64,000 nt of DNA from Gemmatimonas sp. (lineage in GTDB: Bacteria > Gemmatimonadota > Gemmatimonadetes > Gemmatimonadales > Gemmatimonadaceae), in NCBI GenBank assembly GCA_023910675.1, contig JAAVWC010000007.1, positions 62,001-126,000 of the forward strand, read 5' to 3'. The translations under genes and the position numbers were made by a program. Below are positions 47,318-56,795 of this stretch, piece after piece (position 1 is the stretch's first letter; every line of letters starts with the position of its first letter). The notes under the pieces were generated by a model. That model had not been told where the DNA came from, ran no database searches, and was given only the letters and a program-made list of their open reading frames with translations.

Positions 47318-48027
47318 GCACGCCCGAGAGCCCCGTGCGGCACCGCGCGCCCGCCTTCTGGGCCGATACGCTGCGTATTGCGCGCAAGGATCTGCTCATC
47401 GAGTTCCGCACACGCAGCGCGTTCCTGGCCGCGACGGTGTTCGCGGTGCTGGCCGTGGTGATTTTCCGCTTTACGTGGGACCCGACGGCCATTCCCGCGT
47501 TCGATCTCGCGCCCGGTGTGCTCTGGGTGATTTTCACCTTTTCCGGACTGCTGGGGTTGAACCGGTCGTTCGGGCTCGAGCTCTCCGAGCGGGCGTACGA
47601 CGGGTTGCTGGCCAGTCAGGTGAGTCGGGAGGCGATCTTCACGGGAAAGGTTCTGGCCAACCTCGCGTTTGTCTCCGGGGTACAGGCGTTGACGCTTCCG
47701 GCGGTGGCGTTGTTCTTCGATCTTCAGATCGGGAGCGCGTGGGGGGTGCTCATCGGCATCGTCTTCTGCGCGTCGTTGGGGCTGGCGGCGGTGGGAACGT
47801 TGTTCGCTGCGGTGGCCAGTAACACGCGCATGGCGGAGCTGCTGCTCCCCATGATGACGCTCCCGTTTTTTGTGCCGTTGGTCATTCCGGCGGCACAGAC
47901 ATCGGCGGTGATTCTGCGCGGGCAACCGCTCGCCGATGCGATGCCGTGGTTCAAGTTGTTGCTGGCGTTTGATCTGGTTTTCGTGACGGCGTGCATTGCC
48001 GTCTTTCCGTTCACGATCGAGGAGTAG
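47314..48027 (+). CDS. ccmB: Heme exporter permease CcmB
   Basis: The 237-residue protein has six hydrophobic helices (for example [17 protein letters not shown] and [19 protein letters not shown]). [21 protein letters not shown] and the final FTIEE fit CcmB. It is the membrane partner of CcmA. The GTG start overlaps the ccmA stop by 4 bp. Confidence 0.9.
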   Translation: MSTPESPVRHRAPAFWADTLRIARKDLLIEFRTRSAFLAATVFAVLAVVIFRFTWDPTAIPAFDLAPGVLWVIFTFSGLLGLNRSFGLELSERAYDGLLASQVSREAIFTGKVLANLAFVSGVQALTLPAVALFFDLQIGSAWGVLIGIVFCASLGLAAVGTLFAAVASNTRMAELLLPMMTLPFFVPLVIPAAQTSAVILRGQPLADAMPWFKLLLAFDLVFVTACIAVFPFTIEE

Positions 48028-48032
48028 TGCAC

Positions 48033-48749
48033 ATGGCGTCGGCTACGGCGACCAGTTCCGCCCCGGGAACCCTTCCCGAGGCCAAGGCTATCGACGGGTT
48101 TCTTGTTCTCTCGCTGCTCGCGGTCCTTGCTGTGTGCATACGCGCGATCTGGTTCACGCCGGTCGACGCCATGCTCGGCGCCGCGCAGAAGATTTTCTAC
48201 ATGCACGTGCCAGCTGCGATCGTGGGGCTGTATGTATCTTGCGGCCTGCTCGCGATCGCGAGCATTCTGTATTTGTGGATCAAGGACGAACGGCTGGACC
48301 GCTTGGCCGAATCGAGCGCGGAAATCGGGCTGCTCTTCATGGGGATCGTGCTAGTCACCGGGCCGGTGTGGGCGCGAACCAGCTGGGGGACGTGGTGGGT
48401 ATGGGAAGCGCGCATTACCAGTACGCTCTTCCTCTGGTTGCTCGTGTTGGGCTACCTCGTTCTGCGCGGTGCCGTCGAAAGTCAGGAAAATCGCGCGCGC
48501 CTGTCGGCGGTGATGGGCTCATTGGCTGCGCTGCTGGTGCCCTTCATTCACCTTACCGTCAAGCTGTTCCGCGGCATGCATCCAGGTCCCGTGGTGCTCA
48601 AGCCGGAGAAGCCGTCGTTGCCACCGGAAATGCTGCTGACATTTCTGCTCGCGAACGTGGCGTATCTGATGCTCTTCTTCGCGCTGCTACGTGTCCGCAT
48701 GCGATGGGCAGCCGTGCGTGACGCGCGCGCCGCCATGGAAGGCGCATGA
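48033..48749 (+). CDS. ccmC: Heme exporter/handling protein CcmC
   Basis: CcmC binds periplasmic heme and passes it to CcmE. The 238-residue protein has six helices and the Trp-rich WWD-type motif WGTWWVWEARITSTLFLWLL; the Asp of the common WxWD is Glu here. Conserved heme-axial His residues are in FYMHVPAAIVGLY and PFIHLTVKLFRGMHPGP. ATG at 48033 lies 5 bp after ccmB, giving a good operon fit. ccmE, ccmF and ccmH are not in the window. Confidence 0.92.
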   Translation: MASATATSSAPGTLPEAKAIDGFLVLSLLAVLAVCIRAIWFTPVDAMLGAAQKIFYMHVPAAIVGLYVSCGLLAIASILYLWIKDERLDRLAESSAEIGLLFMGIVLVTGPVWARTSWGTWWVWEARITSTLFLWLLVLGYLVLRGAVESQENRARLSAVMGSLAALLVPFIHLTVKLFRGMHPGPVVLKPEKPSLPPEMLLTFLLANVAYLMLFFALLRVRMRWAAVRDARAAMEGA

Positions 48750-48928
48750 TGGACGCTGCCGTGCTGCTCCTCGCTGCAGCTCAGGACACAGTGGCCTACG
48801 TCGCCAAGACGAGCGGCCCGCCGGCTACGGAGATCTACATGTGGGCCGGGTACCTCATCACCATCGGCTCATTGGCCGCGTACGTCGTGCTCATGGTGCG
48901 ACGCGTGTCGCAGAGCAAGCGGTCGTAA
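48746..48928 (+). CDS. ccmD: CcmD-like small membrane protein
   Basis: The 60-residue protein has one helix (YMWAGYLITIGSLAAYVVLM) followed by a basic tail (VRRVSQSKRS), the CcmD pattern that stabilises CcmC-CcmE and releases holo-CcmE. Its ATG overlaps the ccmC stop by 4 bp. The call rests on size, topology and position, because CcmD is too short for firm motif matching. Confidence 0.75.
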   Translation: MMDAAVLLLAAAQDTVAYVAKTSGPPATEIYMWAGYLITIGSLAAYVVLMVRRVSQSKRS

Positions 48929-48936
48929 CGTCGGCA

Positions 48937-49728
48937 GTGCCCGCACCAACACCCGCCCCACTCCCGCAGCTGCTCGCCGGTATCCGCATTGCGGTGACGC
49001 GCGCCGGCGAACGCGGGGCGCCGCTCGCCGACGCGCTCAGGCGCGTGGGGGCGATGGTGCACGAAATTCCGCTCACGCGCATCGAGACACTCGACCCGGC
49101 GCCGCTCTATGCCGCGGTCACGTCGCTCGCGCAGTACGACTGGGTGCTGCTCACCAGCGTGAATGCCGTCGAGCACATGGCGCGTGCGGTGACAGCCCTC
49201 GGCGCCGACGACGTGATGGCCACGCGCCGTCTGGCCGTGGTGGGCGCCGCCACGGCGCAGGCCTGCGACGCCCACGGTTGGCGCACGCCCACGGTGCAAC
49301 CGGAAAAGATGCAGGCTGAAGGCATGGTCGATCTCATGGCGGAACGCTCCGACGTGGACGGCGCCCGCATGCTGTACCCAGCCGCCGCAGGGGCGCGCGA
49401 TGTGCTCCCCGACGGACTGCGAACCTTGGGCGCCGTGGTGGACATGGTGCCGGTGTACCGCAGTGCGCCAGATCCTGATGGTCAAGCCAAAATCCGCGCC
49501 TTGGCCAAGGCCGGGGAAATCGACCTCGTCACCGTCGCCGCTCCCAGCGCCGTCGATTCGCTACTCGACGCGCTGCCCGCGGAGCATGCGAGCCGACTGC
49601 CGGTGGCCGCCATTGGCCCGGTAACCGCGCGGGCCGCCAAGGTGGCCGGCTTTCCGGTAAAGCTGGAGAGCAACGCCGCGACCATGGAGGGGTGGGTGCG
49701 GGCGATCGTGGCCGCCTACCGCCCATGA
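48937..49728 (+). CDS. hemD: Uroporphyrinogen-III synthase
   Basis: HemD closes and inverts ring D of hydroxymethylbilane to give uroporphyrinogen III. The protein is about 263 residues from a GTG at 48937, 8 bp after the ccmD stop. Family blocks include IRIAVTRAGERGAPLADALR, YDWVLLTSVNAVEHMARAV and the C-terminal VAAIGPVTARAAKVAG. Family members vary in sequence, but gene order (before hemC and hemB) makes the call firm. Confidence 0.85.
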   Translation: MPAPTPAPLPQLLAGIRIAVTRAGERGAPLADALRRVGAMVHEIPLTRIETLDPAPLYAAVTSLAQYDWVLLTSVNAVEHMARAVTALGADDVMATRRLAVVGAATAQACDAHGWRTPTVQPEKMQAEGMVDLMAERSDVDGARMLYPAAAGARDVLPDGLRTLGAVVDMVPVYRSAPDPDGQAKIRALAKAGEIDLVTVAAPSAVDSLLDALPAEHASRLPVAAIGPVTARAAKVAGFPVKLESNAATMEGWVRAIVAAYRP

Positions 49729-49754
49729 CGCGCCCCATCGCTTAGCTTACCGGC

Positions 49755-50717
49755 ATGACCGCTCCCCTTCGCATCGGAACCCGTAGCTCTGAACTGGCCC
49801 TCTTTCAGGCCCGCCAGGTCGCGTCACTGCTCGCGGCGCACGGCGTCGAGTCGGAGCTCGTGACTTACACCACCATCGGCGACCGCATTCTCGACAAGCC
49901 GCTGTCGGCCATTGGCGAGAAAGGCTTGTTCACCGCCGAACTCGAAGCCGACTTGCTCACCGGCAAGACCGACTGCGCGGTGCACTCGCTCAAGGACTTG
50001 CCCACGGCCGATCCAGCCGGGCTCTTTCTCGTGGCGCTGCTCGAACGTGAAGACCCGCGCGATGCCTTCGTCACGCGACCGGGGATCACCGCCACGAAGC
50101 TCGAGGAGCTGCCGGAAGGCGCGAAGGTGGGCACGAGCTCGCTCCGCCGCCGTGCGCAGCTGCGCGCGCTGCGTCCCGACCTCGAGGTGTGCGAACTCCG
50201 CGGCAACGTGGGCACCCGACTCCGCAAGATCGACGAAGGACAGGTCGATGCCGCGCTGCTCGCCGCCGCTGGCCTCCGTCGTCTGGGGTTGGGCCATCGC
50301 ATCGTGAGCCTGCTCAACGCTCCCGATTGGCTCGGCGCACCGGGGCAGGGGTGCATTGCCGTGCAGGCGCGTGTGAATGACGACGCGATGGTACAGGTGC
50401 TGCAGAAGCTCGATCACGCGGCCACGCGGTTGTCGGTCACGGCGGAACGGTCGCTGCTCGCGAGTCTCGAAGGCGGTTGTCAGGTGCCCATTGGCGCGGC
50501 CACGCTCGATGAGCCCAAGTACGGGCTCATGCTGCACGCGATCATTGCGAGCGTCGACGGTGAGACGGCGGTGCGCGGCGGGTTGCCCATCGACTTGAAC
50601 GACCCGGCCGCCAGTGGCCGCGAGCTTGCGCGTCAGCTGCATGCCTCGGGTGGCGCCGCCATTCTCGAAGAGCTGCGCGCGAATACGCCCAACGTGCTCA
50701 AGGACGCGGCCAAGTGA
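49755..50717 (+). CDS. hemC: Porphobilinogen deaminase (hydroxymethylbilane synthase)
   Basis: HemC joins four porphobilinogens into hydroxymethylbilane. The 320-residue protein has the start [48 protein letters not shown] and the dipyrromethane-cofactor Cys in [14 protein letters not shown] at 49755 lies 26 bp after hemD. Its stop overlaps the hemB GTG, so hemC and hemB are translated together. Confidence 0.97.
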   Translation: MTAPLRIGTRSSELALFQARQVASLLAAHGVESELVTYTTIGDRILDKPLSAIGEKGLFTAELEADLLTGKTDCAVHSLKDLPTADPAGLFLVALLEREDPRDAFVTRPGITATKLEELPEGAKVGTSSLRRRAQLRALRPDLEVCELRGNVGTRLRKIDEGQVDAALLAAAGLRRLGLGHRIVSLLNAPDWLGAPGQGCIAVQARVNDDAMVQVLQKLDHAATRLSVTAERSLLASLEGGCQVPIGAATLDEPKYGLMLHAIIASVDGETAVRGGLPIDLNDPAASGRELARQLHASGGAAILEELRANTPNVLKDAAK

Positions 50718-51700
50718 GTGCCGTCGACAAAACCGTTCGCTTGCGCCGTCTGCGCCGCACCGATGCGTTGCGTCGCGTCGTGCGTGAAACGCGACTCGAC
50801 AGTGCGCAGTTCTTGTGGCCGCTCTTCGTGCGTTCGGGGCAGGGCATTCGCACGCCCATTGGCTCCATGCCGGGTGTCTTCCAAACGAGCGTCGACGAAC
50901 TGCTCAAGGATGCGCAGCGCGCCGTTGATGCACGCATTGGCGGCATCTTGCTGTTCGGTATTCCCGACGACAAAGACGCGACGGGCTCGTCGGCGTGGGA
51001 TCCGGATGGTCCCGTGGCCGAAGCGGTGCGCGCGGTCAAGCGCGAGTATCCGCAGCTTCTGGTCGTGACCGACGTGTGCATGTGTGAGTACACCGATCAC
51101 GGCCACTGCGGCCTGCTCACGCCCGAGGGCGACGTGGACAACGATGCCACGCTCGATCTGCTCGCGCGCGAAGCGGTGGCCCACGCCGAGGCGGGGGCCG
51201 ATATCATCGCGCCGAGCGACATGATGGATCATCGCATTGGCCATCTGCGGGCGGCGCTCGATGCAGCGGGCTATGCGCACATTCCCATCATGAGCTACGC
51301 GGCCAAATACGCGTCGGCGTTCTACGGGCCGTTCCGTGAGGCGGCCGAAAGCACGCCGTCGTTCGGCGACCGTCGCAGCTACCAGATGGACCCGGCCAAT
51401 GCGCGTGAGGCGCTGCGCGAGGTCCGTCAGGATGTGCAGGAAGGTGCCGATATTCTCATGGTCAAGCCGGCGGGCACGTATCTCGATATCATCGCGGCCG
51501 TCAAGCAGGACACCGGACTTCCGCTCGCGGCGTATCAGGTGAGCGGCGAGTACTCGATGATCAAGGCGGCCGCCGAACGCGGATGGATCGATGGCGAACG
51601 CGCGATGATGGAATCGCTCGTGGCCATCGCGCGGGCCGGCGCCGACTTGATAATCACCTATTTCGCCCTCGAAGCGTCCGCCGTCCTGGCGCGTCGCTGA
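50714..51700 (+). CDS. hemB: Porphobilinogen synthase (delta-aminolevulinate dehydratase), zinc type
   Basis: HemB condenses two 5-aminolevulinates to porphobilinogen. The 328-residue enzyme has the zinc-binding Cys triad C122, C124 and C132 in [17 protein letters not shown], so it is the zinc-dependent rather than the Asp-rich magnesium type. Schiff-base Lys residues are in [15 protein letters not shown] and [12 protein letters not shown]. The start is a GTG overlapping hemC by 4 bp. ppa follows 20 bp later. Confidence 0.97.
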   Translation: MSAVDKTVRLRRLRRTDALRRVVRETRLDSAQFLWPLFVRSGQGIRTPIGSMPGVFQTSVDELLKDAQRAVDARIGGILLFGIPDDKDATGSSAWDPDGPVAEAVRAVKREYPQLLVVTDVCMCEYTDHGHCGLLTPEGDVDNDATLDLLAREAVAHAEAGADIIAPSDMMDHRIGHLRAALDAAGYAHIPIMSYAAKYASAFYGPFREAAESTPSFGDRRSYQMDPANAREALREVRQDVQEGADILMVKPAGTYLDIIAAVKQDTGLPLAAYQVSGEYSMIKAAAERGWIDGERAMMESLVAIARAGADLIITYFALEASAVLARR

Positions 51701-51720
51701 TTTCTTCTGGAGTAGACTGG

Positions 51721-52260
51721 ATGCTGCACAACCCTTGGCACGACATCGCCCCCGGCGTCAATCCGCCGGAGCAGGTCACGGCCATCATCGAAATTCCGTC
51801 GGGTTCGCGCAACAAGTACGAGCTCGACAAGGACACGGGGCACTTCAAGCTCGATCGCGTGCTGTACAGCGCCGTGCACTATCCGGGCGACTACGGCTTC
51901 ATTCCGCGCACGCTGCACGAAGACGGCGATCCGCTCGACGTGCTGGTCAAGATCAACGAGCCGACGTTCCCCGGCTGTCAGATCAACGCGCGCCCGATTG
52001 GCGTGCTCATGATGCTCGACAAGGGTGAGCCGGACGACAAGATCCTCGCGGTGCCCGCGGACGATCCGTACTACTCGGACGTGTTCGACATTGCCGACTT
52101 GTCGCCGCACTACCTCAAGGAAGTGGAGCACTTCTTCCAGATCTATAAGGATCTCGAGGGCAAGCGCATGGAGATCATGGGGTGGCGCAAGAGCCAGGAA
52201 GCGATGGAGATCGTGCGCGAGTCGATCGTGCGCTACGCCGACAAGTACGGCACTCGCTGA
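51721..52260 (+). CDS. ppa: Inorganic pyrophosphatase
   Basis: Family I pyrophosphatase, 179 residues: EIPSGSRNKYELDKDTGHFK, LYSAVHYPGDYGFIPRTLHE, the metal-binding DGDPLDVLV and the later active-site DIADLSPHYLKEVEHFF. It pulls biosynthetic reactions that release PPi, and here it closes the heme/ccm run. A ribosome site (TCTGGAGT) precedes the ATG at 51721. The GGGGTCAGAGTC palindrome begins 18 bp after the stop. Confidence 0.95.
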   Translation: MLHNPWHDIAPGVNPPEQVTAIIEIPSGSRNKYELDKDTGHFKLDRVLYSAVHYPGDYGFIPRTLHEDGDPLDVLVKINEPTFPGCQINARPIGVLMMLDKGEPDDKILAVPADDPYYSDVFDIADLSPHYLKEVEHFFQIYKDLEGKRMEIMGWRKSQEAMEIVRESIVRYADKYGTR

Positions 52261-52277
52261 CCTCGGCCGTAGCCGAA

Positions 52278-52374
52278 GCGCCCCCCCCCCCCAAAGGGGT
52301 CAGAGTCAAAAAGGGGTCAGAGTCGAAAACGACTCTGACCCCTTTTTGACTCTGACCCCTTTGGGGGGGGGCGC
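52278..52374. repeat. GGGGTCAGAGTC double palindrome, PAL-3
   Basis: Two copies of AAAGGGGTCAGAGTC point inward on each arm around a central GTCGAAAACGAC, flanked by runs of 12 C on the left and 9 G on the right. The core motif is like the inverted repeats next to REP-associated tyrosine (RAYT) transposases, but none is in the window. It fills the gap between convergent ppa and fabF. Confidence 0.88.
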
Positions 52375-52388
52375 GTACCGGAACGCGG

Positions 52389-53648
52389 TCAGTGCCGACG
52401 AAAGACCAGCGCTGAGTTGATTCCGCCAAAGCCGAACGAGTTCGACACCACTACGCGCGGCTGCACCTCGCGACCGGTGCCGGGAACGAAGTCGAGGTCG
52501 CACTCCAGGTCGGGCGTTTGCAGCCCTACCGTAGGCGGAATCCAGCCGCGCTGAATGGCAAGCGCGCAGATGGCGGCTTCGAAGGCGCCGCTCGCGCCGA
52601 GGGCGTGGCCGTAGTAACCCTTGGTGCTGGAGATGGGGATACGATAGGCGTGATCGCCGAAGACGCGCTTGATGGCGACCGTTTCGGTGGGGTCGTTGAG
52701 CGGCGTGCTGCTCCCGTGCGCGTTGATGTACTCCACGTCGGTGGGCGCCACGTTCGCGTCGGCAAGCGCCATCTGGACACAGCGCGCGGCTTGTGCCCCA
52801 CCGGGGAGCGGCGCGGTCATGTGGTGCGCGTCGTTGGTCGTACCGTACCCACTCAGCTCGGCGTAGATGCGCGCCCCGCGCGCCTCGGCGTGCTCCCACG
52901 ATTCGAGCAGCAACACCGCCGCCCCTTCGCCCATGACGAAGCCGTCGCGATCGGCATCGAACGGGCGCGACGCATTGGTGGGGTCGTCGTTGCGCGTACT
53001 CATGGCGCGAATGAGGGCGAACGCGCCGAAGCAGAGTGTCGCCAGCGGCGCTTCAGATCCGCCGGCGAGCATGACGTCGGCGTAGCCATCGCGGATTTGC
53101 CGGAACGCTTCGCCTATGGCCATCGAGCCCGACGCGCAGCTCATGGCGTTGGTGCTGTTGGGGCCACTCACGCCGAATTCGATGGCGATGTTGCAGCTGG
53201 CCGACCCGCCGAAGACGGCGAGTGCCAACGTCGCGTCGACGGCGCGCAGGCCATGCTGCGCAAACTTCGCTGCTTGTTCTTCGGCGTAGCCCACACCGCC
53301 CAGCGCAGTGCCCATCATGGCGCCCATACGTTCGCGATTGGTGCGGTCGAGATCGAGCGCGCCATCCTGCAGTGCCAGTATGGAACTCACCACCGCGAAC
53401 TGGCTGAAGCGGTCGAGGCGCTTCACCCGCTTGGGGTCGATCCAGTCGGTAGGATCGAAGCCGTCTACCTGCGCCGCGCACCGCGACCGGTAAATACTCG
53501 AATCGAAACGGGTGGCCGCGCCAACGGCCGACTTCTCCGCGCGTAATCCGTTCCACAACGCGTCGACACCGGTGCCGATTGGCGTAACACAGCCGATGCC
53601 GGTAATGGCGACACGACGACGCGTATGCGTGTTCGTCGGCGCGCTCAT
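52389..53648 (-). CDS. fabF: 3-oxoacyl-ACP synthase II (KASII-type ketosynthase)
   Basis: The 419-residue condensing enzyme has an intact Cys-His-His set: C171 in [11 protein letters not shown], then [15 protein letters not shown] and [33 protein letters not shown] is the standard start. The Cys context (MSCASG) is slightly unlike housekeeping FabF (TACATG). It is the last gene of an operon with a cyclase-like protein, a methyltransferase and flavin enzymes, not with acpP or fabG. It may therefore make a special acyl chain or polyketide rather than be the main FabF. Confidence 0.88.
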   Translation of the reverse strand: MSAPTNTHTRRRVAITGIGCVTPIGTGVDALWNGLRAEKSAVGAATRFDSSIYRSRCAAQVDGFDPTDWIDPKRVKRLDRFSQFAVVSSILALQDGALDLDRTNRERMGAMMGTALGGVGYAEEQAAKFAQHGLRAVDATLALAVFGGSASCNIAIEFGVSGPNSTNAMSCASGSMAIGEAFRQIRDGYADVMLAGGSEAPLATLCFGAFALIRAMSTRNDDPTNASRPFDADRDGFVMGEGAAVLLLESWEHAEARGARIYAELSGYGTTNDAHHMTAPLPGGAQAARCVQMALADANVAPTDVEYINAHGSSTPLNDPTETVAIKRVFGDHAYRIPISSTKGYYGHALGASGAFEAAICALAIQRGWIPPTVGLQTPDLECDLDFVPGTGREVQPRVVVSNSFGFGGINSALVFRRH

Positions 53649-54193
53649 GCGGCACCTCGCGTCACGCTACCGGCGGGCGATCGCTCGGCGGCCTTCGCCA
53701 GCCCCGCGAGCGTGCGCGACGCGATGCCGTGCACGAACACGGGCGCAATGATCTGCGTCGCAGCGAAGTCGCTGATGAGTGGCCACCCCGGTCCATTCCA
53801 CACGTGCACGATGCGCGTGAGTGTGCCCCCGGACACCTCAGTGAAACTCCACTCCACATCCATGTGCGTGGTCACCCCACCGATGTGGCGAAAGCGCACC
53901 CACGGGACGTCGCGGTTCACGGCCATTTCCGAGAGCCACCAAGTGGGCCAGTTGAACAATCCGAAGGGACGATTGGCGGCCATCTCCACGATGCCGCCGC
54001 CGTCACGGCGCTGTTCGCGAAACCGCACATAGCGATAGTGCGTGAGGTATGCCGGCCAGTGCTCCACCGCCGCCGCGATGTCGAAGATGCGCTGCACCGG
54101 CGCGCGGACGAGCAATTCATCCACCGTCGTCACGAGGCGACCGGTGGGTGGCGGACCAAGGTCAAAGGGAGCAGCAGTCGACATCACAGGCAT
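53645..54193 (-). CDS. SRPBCC-fold protein, polyketide cyclase/aromatase-like
   Basis: The roughly 182-residue protein matches the START/SRPBCC lipid-binding fold: [45 protein letters not shown]-like strands ([19 protein letters not shown]) and the closing helix ([19 protein letters not shown]). In PKS operons such proteins cyclise or aromatise polyketides. ATG at 54193 or 54184 is the likely start. It overlaps the fabF start by 4 bp, so the two are coupled. An exact reaction cannot be assigned. Confidence 0.7.
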   Translation of the reverse strand: MPVMSTAAPFDLGPPPTGRLVTTVDELLVRAPVQRIFDIAAAVEHWPAYLTHYRYVRFREQRRDGGGIVEMAANRPFGLFNWPTWWLSEMAVNRDVPWVRFRHIGGVTTHMDVEWSFTEVSGGTLTRIVHVWNGPGWPLISDFAATQIIAPVFVHGIASRTLAGLAKAAERSPAGSVTRGAA

Positions 54194-54252
54194 GAGTGCA
54201 GACGGGAAGCGGGAGGACGACAATGCAACAGGCGTAACGCGCGCAACCAGCG

Positions 54253-54960
54253 CTACGCCCCACGATAGCGCGGCGACCAGACGGCCGTAATGCGAAAACC
54301 CAAACGGTGCTTGACGCCGGCGGGACACCCGGTGGCGCCCTCGATGAGGCCGCGCAGTTCCGGCTTGGTGTACCCGCGAAGCACTGAGAGCATCCCATCA
54401 TGGCGGCTGACGGGATGAAAGCCCAGCAGAAACGATGACGACCAGAGTCCGGCGACGGCGAGCCAACTCCGACGCAAATCGCCCACCACGACCCCCATGC
54501 GGGCGACGCGGGTGCACTCCTGCAGCAGGTGCGACGCTTCGGCGTCTTCGAAGTGATGCAGGACCTGCGAGATGGTGATGATGTCGATGCTGTTGTCGGC
54601 GAATGGCAGGCGCATGGCATCGGCTGCCAGTGCATTCGTGCAGCGCGTGGCGGCCGCGGCTGCCAGCATGGGCGCACGCTCGAGGCCGATGGTGCGCATG
54701 ACGAGCCCGCGGCGGCCTGCCATCCGCGCGGCGGCCGCCGGGATATCGCCCAACCCCGTCCCGATGTCGAGCAACGTGACGGGCTCCTGCCCACCGGGAT
54801 ACAGGCGCAGCAGCGTCGCCACCTCGTGCACCACCGCGCGCTTGCCGCCGAAGAACCGATTGGCCAGCGCGATGTCACGAAGCGAGCGCAACGACAACGC
54901 GGCGTCCGCGCTGGGATCATCGAGGATCTCGCTACCGCGGCGCCGCGCTGGAGTGAACAT
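54253..54960 (-). CDS. SAM-dependent methyltransferase
   Basis: The 235-residue class I methyltransferase has VTLLDIGTGLGDIPAAAARM (motif I, GxGxG variant), TIGLERAPMLAAAAA (acidic loop replaced by Leu-Glu), NALAADAMRLPFADNSIDII (motif II) and TISQVLHHFED (post II). The pattern is UbiE/quinone- or small-molecule-type. It has no membrane segment except a hydrophobic patch around LWSSSFLLGF. It belongs to the ketosynthase operon and probably O- or C-methylates its product. ATG at 54960. Confidence 0.82.
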   Translation of the reverse strand: MFTPARRRGSEILDDPSADAALSLRSLRDIALANRFFGGKRAVVHEVATLLRLYPGGQEPVTLLDIGTGLGDIPAAAARMAGRRGLVMRTIGLERAPMLAAAAATRCTNALAADAMRLPFADNSIDIITISQVLHHFEDAEASHLLQECTRVARMGVVVGDLRRSWLAVAGLWSSSFLLGFHPVSRHDGMLSVLRGYTKPELRGLIEGATGCPAGVKHRLGFRITAVWSPRYRGA

Positions 54961-54986
54961 GGAGGGAGTATACCCGCCGGTACGCC

Positions 54987-55463
54987 TTAACGTTCGAGCA
55001 CGGCGTACCCGCCGCGATAATACAGCAGTGGTTTCCCCTCGAACGCTGCGGCGTCGACCACTTCGCCGACCACGATCACGTGGTCGCCCGCCGGATGCCG
55101 CGCCACGATGCGGCATTGCATGGAGGCGAGTACGTCGTCGAGCACCGGATCGCCGAGCTTGCCGTCGTGATAGCCTACGCCCGCAAACCGGTCATCCACC
55201 TTGCCGGCAAAGCGTCGCGAGACGGCCTCCTGCGTGGCGCTCAACACGTTCACCACGAACGAGTCCTTCGCCGCCAGCACCGGCGCCATGGTGGCATCGT
55301 TGCCCACGCACACCAGGACCAGCGGCGGGTCGAGACTGAGCGAAGAAAACGCACTCACGGTCATGCCGTGCGGTGTACCGTTGTCATCGGTGGTAGTGAT
55401 GACGGTAATGCCGGAAGCAAAACGTCCAAGGACTGCACGAAACAGATCAGCGTCTATCATCAA
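54987..55463 (-). CDS. Flavin reductase-like FMN-binding protein
   Basis: The 158-residue protein has the flavin-reductase domain: FRAVLGRFASGITVITTTD, GMTVSAFSSLSLDPPLVLVC, FVVNVLSATQEAVSRRFAGK and the NAD/FMN-associated AGDHVIVVGEV motif. Proteins like this supply reduced FMN to a partner monooxygenase. In this operon the partner could be the FAD oxidoreductase 54 bp upstream, though that protein is not a classical two-component monooxygenase. The start may be 55463 or one codon later (MM). Confidence 0.85.
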   Translation of the reverse strand: MMIDADLFRAVLGRFASGITVITTTDDNGTPHGMTVSAFSSLSLDPPLVLVCVGNDATMAPVLAAKDSFVVNVLSATQEAVSRRFAGKVDDRFAGVGYHDGKLGDPVLDDVLASMQCRIVARHPAGDHVIVVGEVVDAAAFEGKPLLYYRGGYAVLER

Positions 55464-55517
55464 CAGAAGTTCGACAATGGTTGGGAGGAGGCAACACGCT
55501 CCAGCACTTCCGAGCGG

Positions 55518-56735
55518 TCACGAGAAAAACCGCAGCAGGGTGCGCGGACGCAGCACCGCCGAGGGCGGCACGAAATCACCCGTCACGCCAATGAGCAGAT
55601 CGGCGAGATCACGGTCGCGCGACAGCACCCGCGCCGCATGGTTTAGCAACGGCGGTACGGACACCGCGAGCCCGATAAGCTGCTCCACGCGCCACTTGCC
55701 GCCGAACACGTCTTTGCGGGCCTGTCCGTAGCCACGCAGGGCGCGCAAATGCGCGTCGCGCGACGACGCGAGTACCGCCGCCTGCGCGTATTCCGCCAAC
55801 AGCTCGCCGCCACGCAGCCCCGAGTAAATCCCTTCGCCCGTGAACGGGTCGTAAAAATCGGCGGCGTCGCCGGTGAGCATGGCGCCGGGCGCCCATGGAC
55901 GCGACGCCCGCGACGCAAAGGGCCCGGTGGCGCGCACTGGCGTAACGCGTGTGGCACCAGCAAAGCGCGGCGCCAGCGACGGTTGCGCGGCGATCCACGC
56001 GTCGAGATACGCGGCAGCCCCATCGCGCATGGCCCCCGCACGCGACTTGGGCACCACGAGTGCGACGTTCACCAGCCCACCGCTCACCTGCGCGAGTCCT
56101 ACGTAGCCGGTGCGCGTGACGTGCATTTCGCCGAGCGAGCCGATGCCTTGCACATCGCGATAATGCGCGACGAGCGCGACGCGGCGCGGCCAGCGCGACT
56201 GATGCGCCAACCCGAGGCGGCGCGACACCACGCTGCGCAGTCCGTCGGCGCCAATCACCAACGATGCCCGCATGACTTGCGTGCCTTCTTCGGTACGCAC
56301 CACCGCACCGTTCACCGCACCGACATCATCGTGCGTGAGCGATTCGACCTTCGCCTCTTCGATTACCGTGACGCCGGCGTCCCGTGCACGCCGCAGCAGC
56401 ACCGTGTCGAGGATTTCGCGACGCACGCCGAGGCCCTTGTCGCGAAAGCCACGGAAGCCGTGGCGGGCCACGAACTCGCCGTGAATGCGTTCCCCCGACG
56501 GTGCGTGCACCACCATGCCCGTCAGCTGCGCCGCCTGCGCCTCCAGCGTCTCCAGCGCCCCCATCGCGTGCAGCAGGCGCGACCCCTCGGGACTCACATA
56601 CTCGGCGCACGGCTTCGCCCGCGGAAAGCGGGCGCGGTCCACCAGGCACACGTCGAGCCCCGCCATGGCACAATGCCATGCCGCCGAGCTCCCGGCGGGA
56701 CCACCGCCAACGACGAGGACCTGAGGACGAATCAC
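55518..56735 (-). CDS. FAD-dependent oxidoreductase, geranylgeranyl-reductase/FixC-like
   Basis: The 405-residue flavoprotein has the Rossmann start QVLVVGGGPAGSSAAWHCAM, LVDRARFPRAKPCAEYVSP (FAD/Cys loop), LVIGADGLRSVVSRRLGL (GD motif) and PWAPGAMLTGDAADFYDPFT with GEGIYSGLRGGELL. This is the geranylgeranyl-reductase and aromatic-hydroxylase-like group. It is the first gene of the five-gene operon reaching fabF, and probably reduces or oxidises the product or a polyprenyl group. The PAL-1 palindrome lies upstream between it and the DUF92 gene. Confidence 0.88.
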   Translation of the reverse strand: MIRPQVLVVGGGPAGSSAAWHCAMAGLDVCLVDRARFPRAKPCAEYVSPEGSRLLHAMGALETLEAQAAQLTGMVVHAPSGERIHGEFVARHGFRGFRDKGLGVRREILDTVLLRRARDAGVTVIEEAKVESLTHDDVGAVNGAVVRTEEGTQVMRASLVIGADGLRSVVSRRLGLAHQSRWPRRVALVAHYRDVQGIGSLGEMHVTRTGYVGLAQVSGGLVNVALVVPKSRAGAMRDGAAAYLDAWIAAQPSLAPRFAGATRVTPVRATGPFASRASRPWAPGAMLTGDAADFYDPFTGEGIYSGLRGGELLAEYAQAAVLASSRDAHLRALRGYGQARKDVFGGKWRVEQLIGLAVSVPPLLNHAARVLSRDRDLADLLIGVTGDFVPPSAVLRPRTLLRFFS

Positions 56736-56795
56736 GAAGAGTTAACTCGGGAAGGGGATGAGGAGTTCGCGCTTTCCAACGCAACTACGGTTGGC

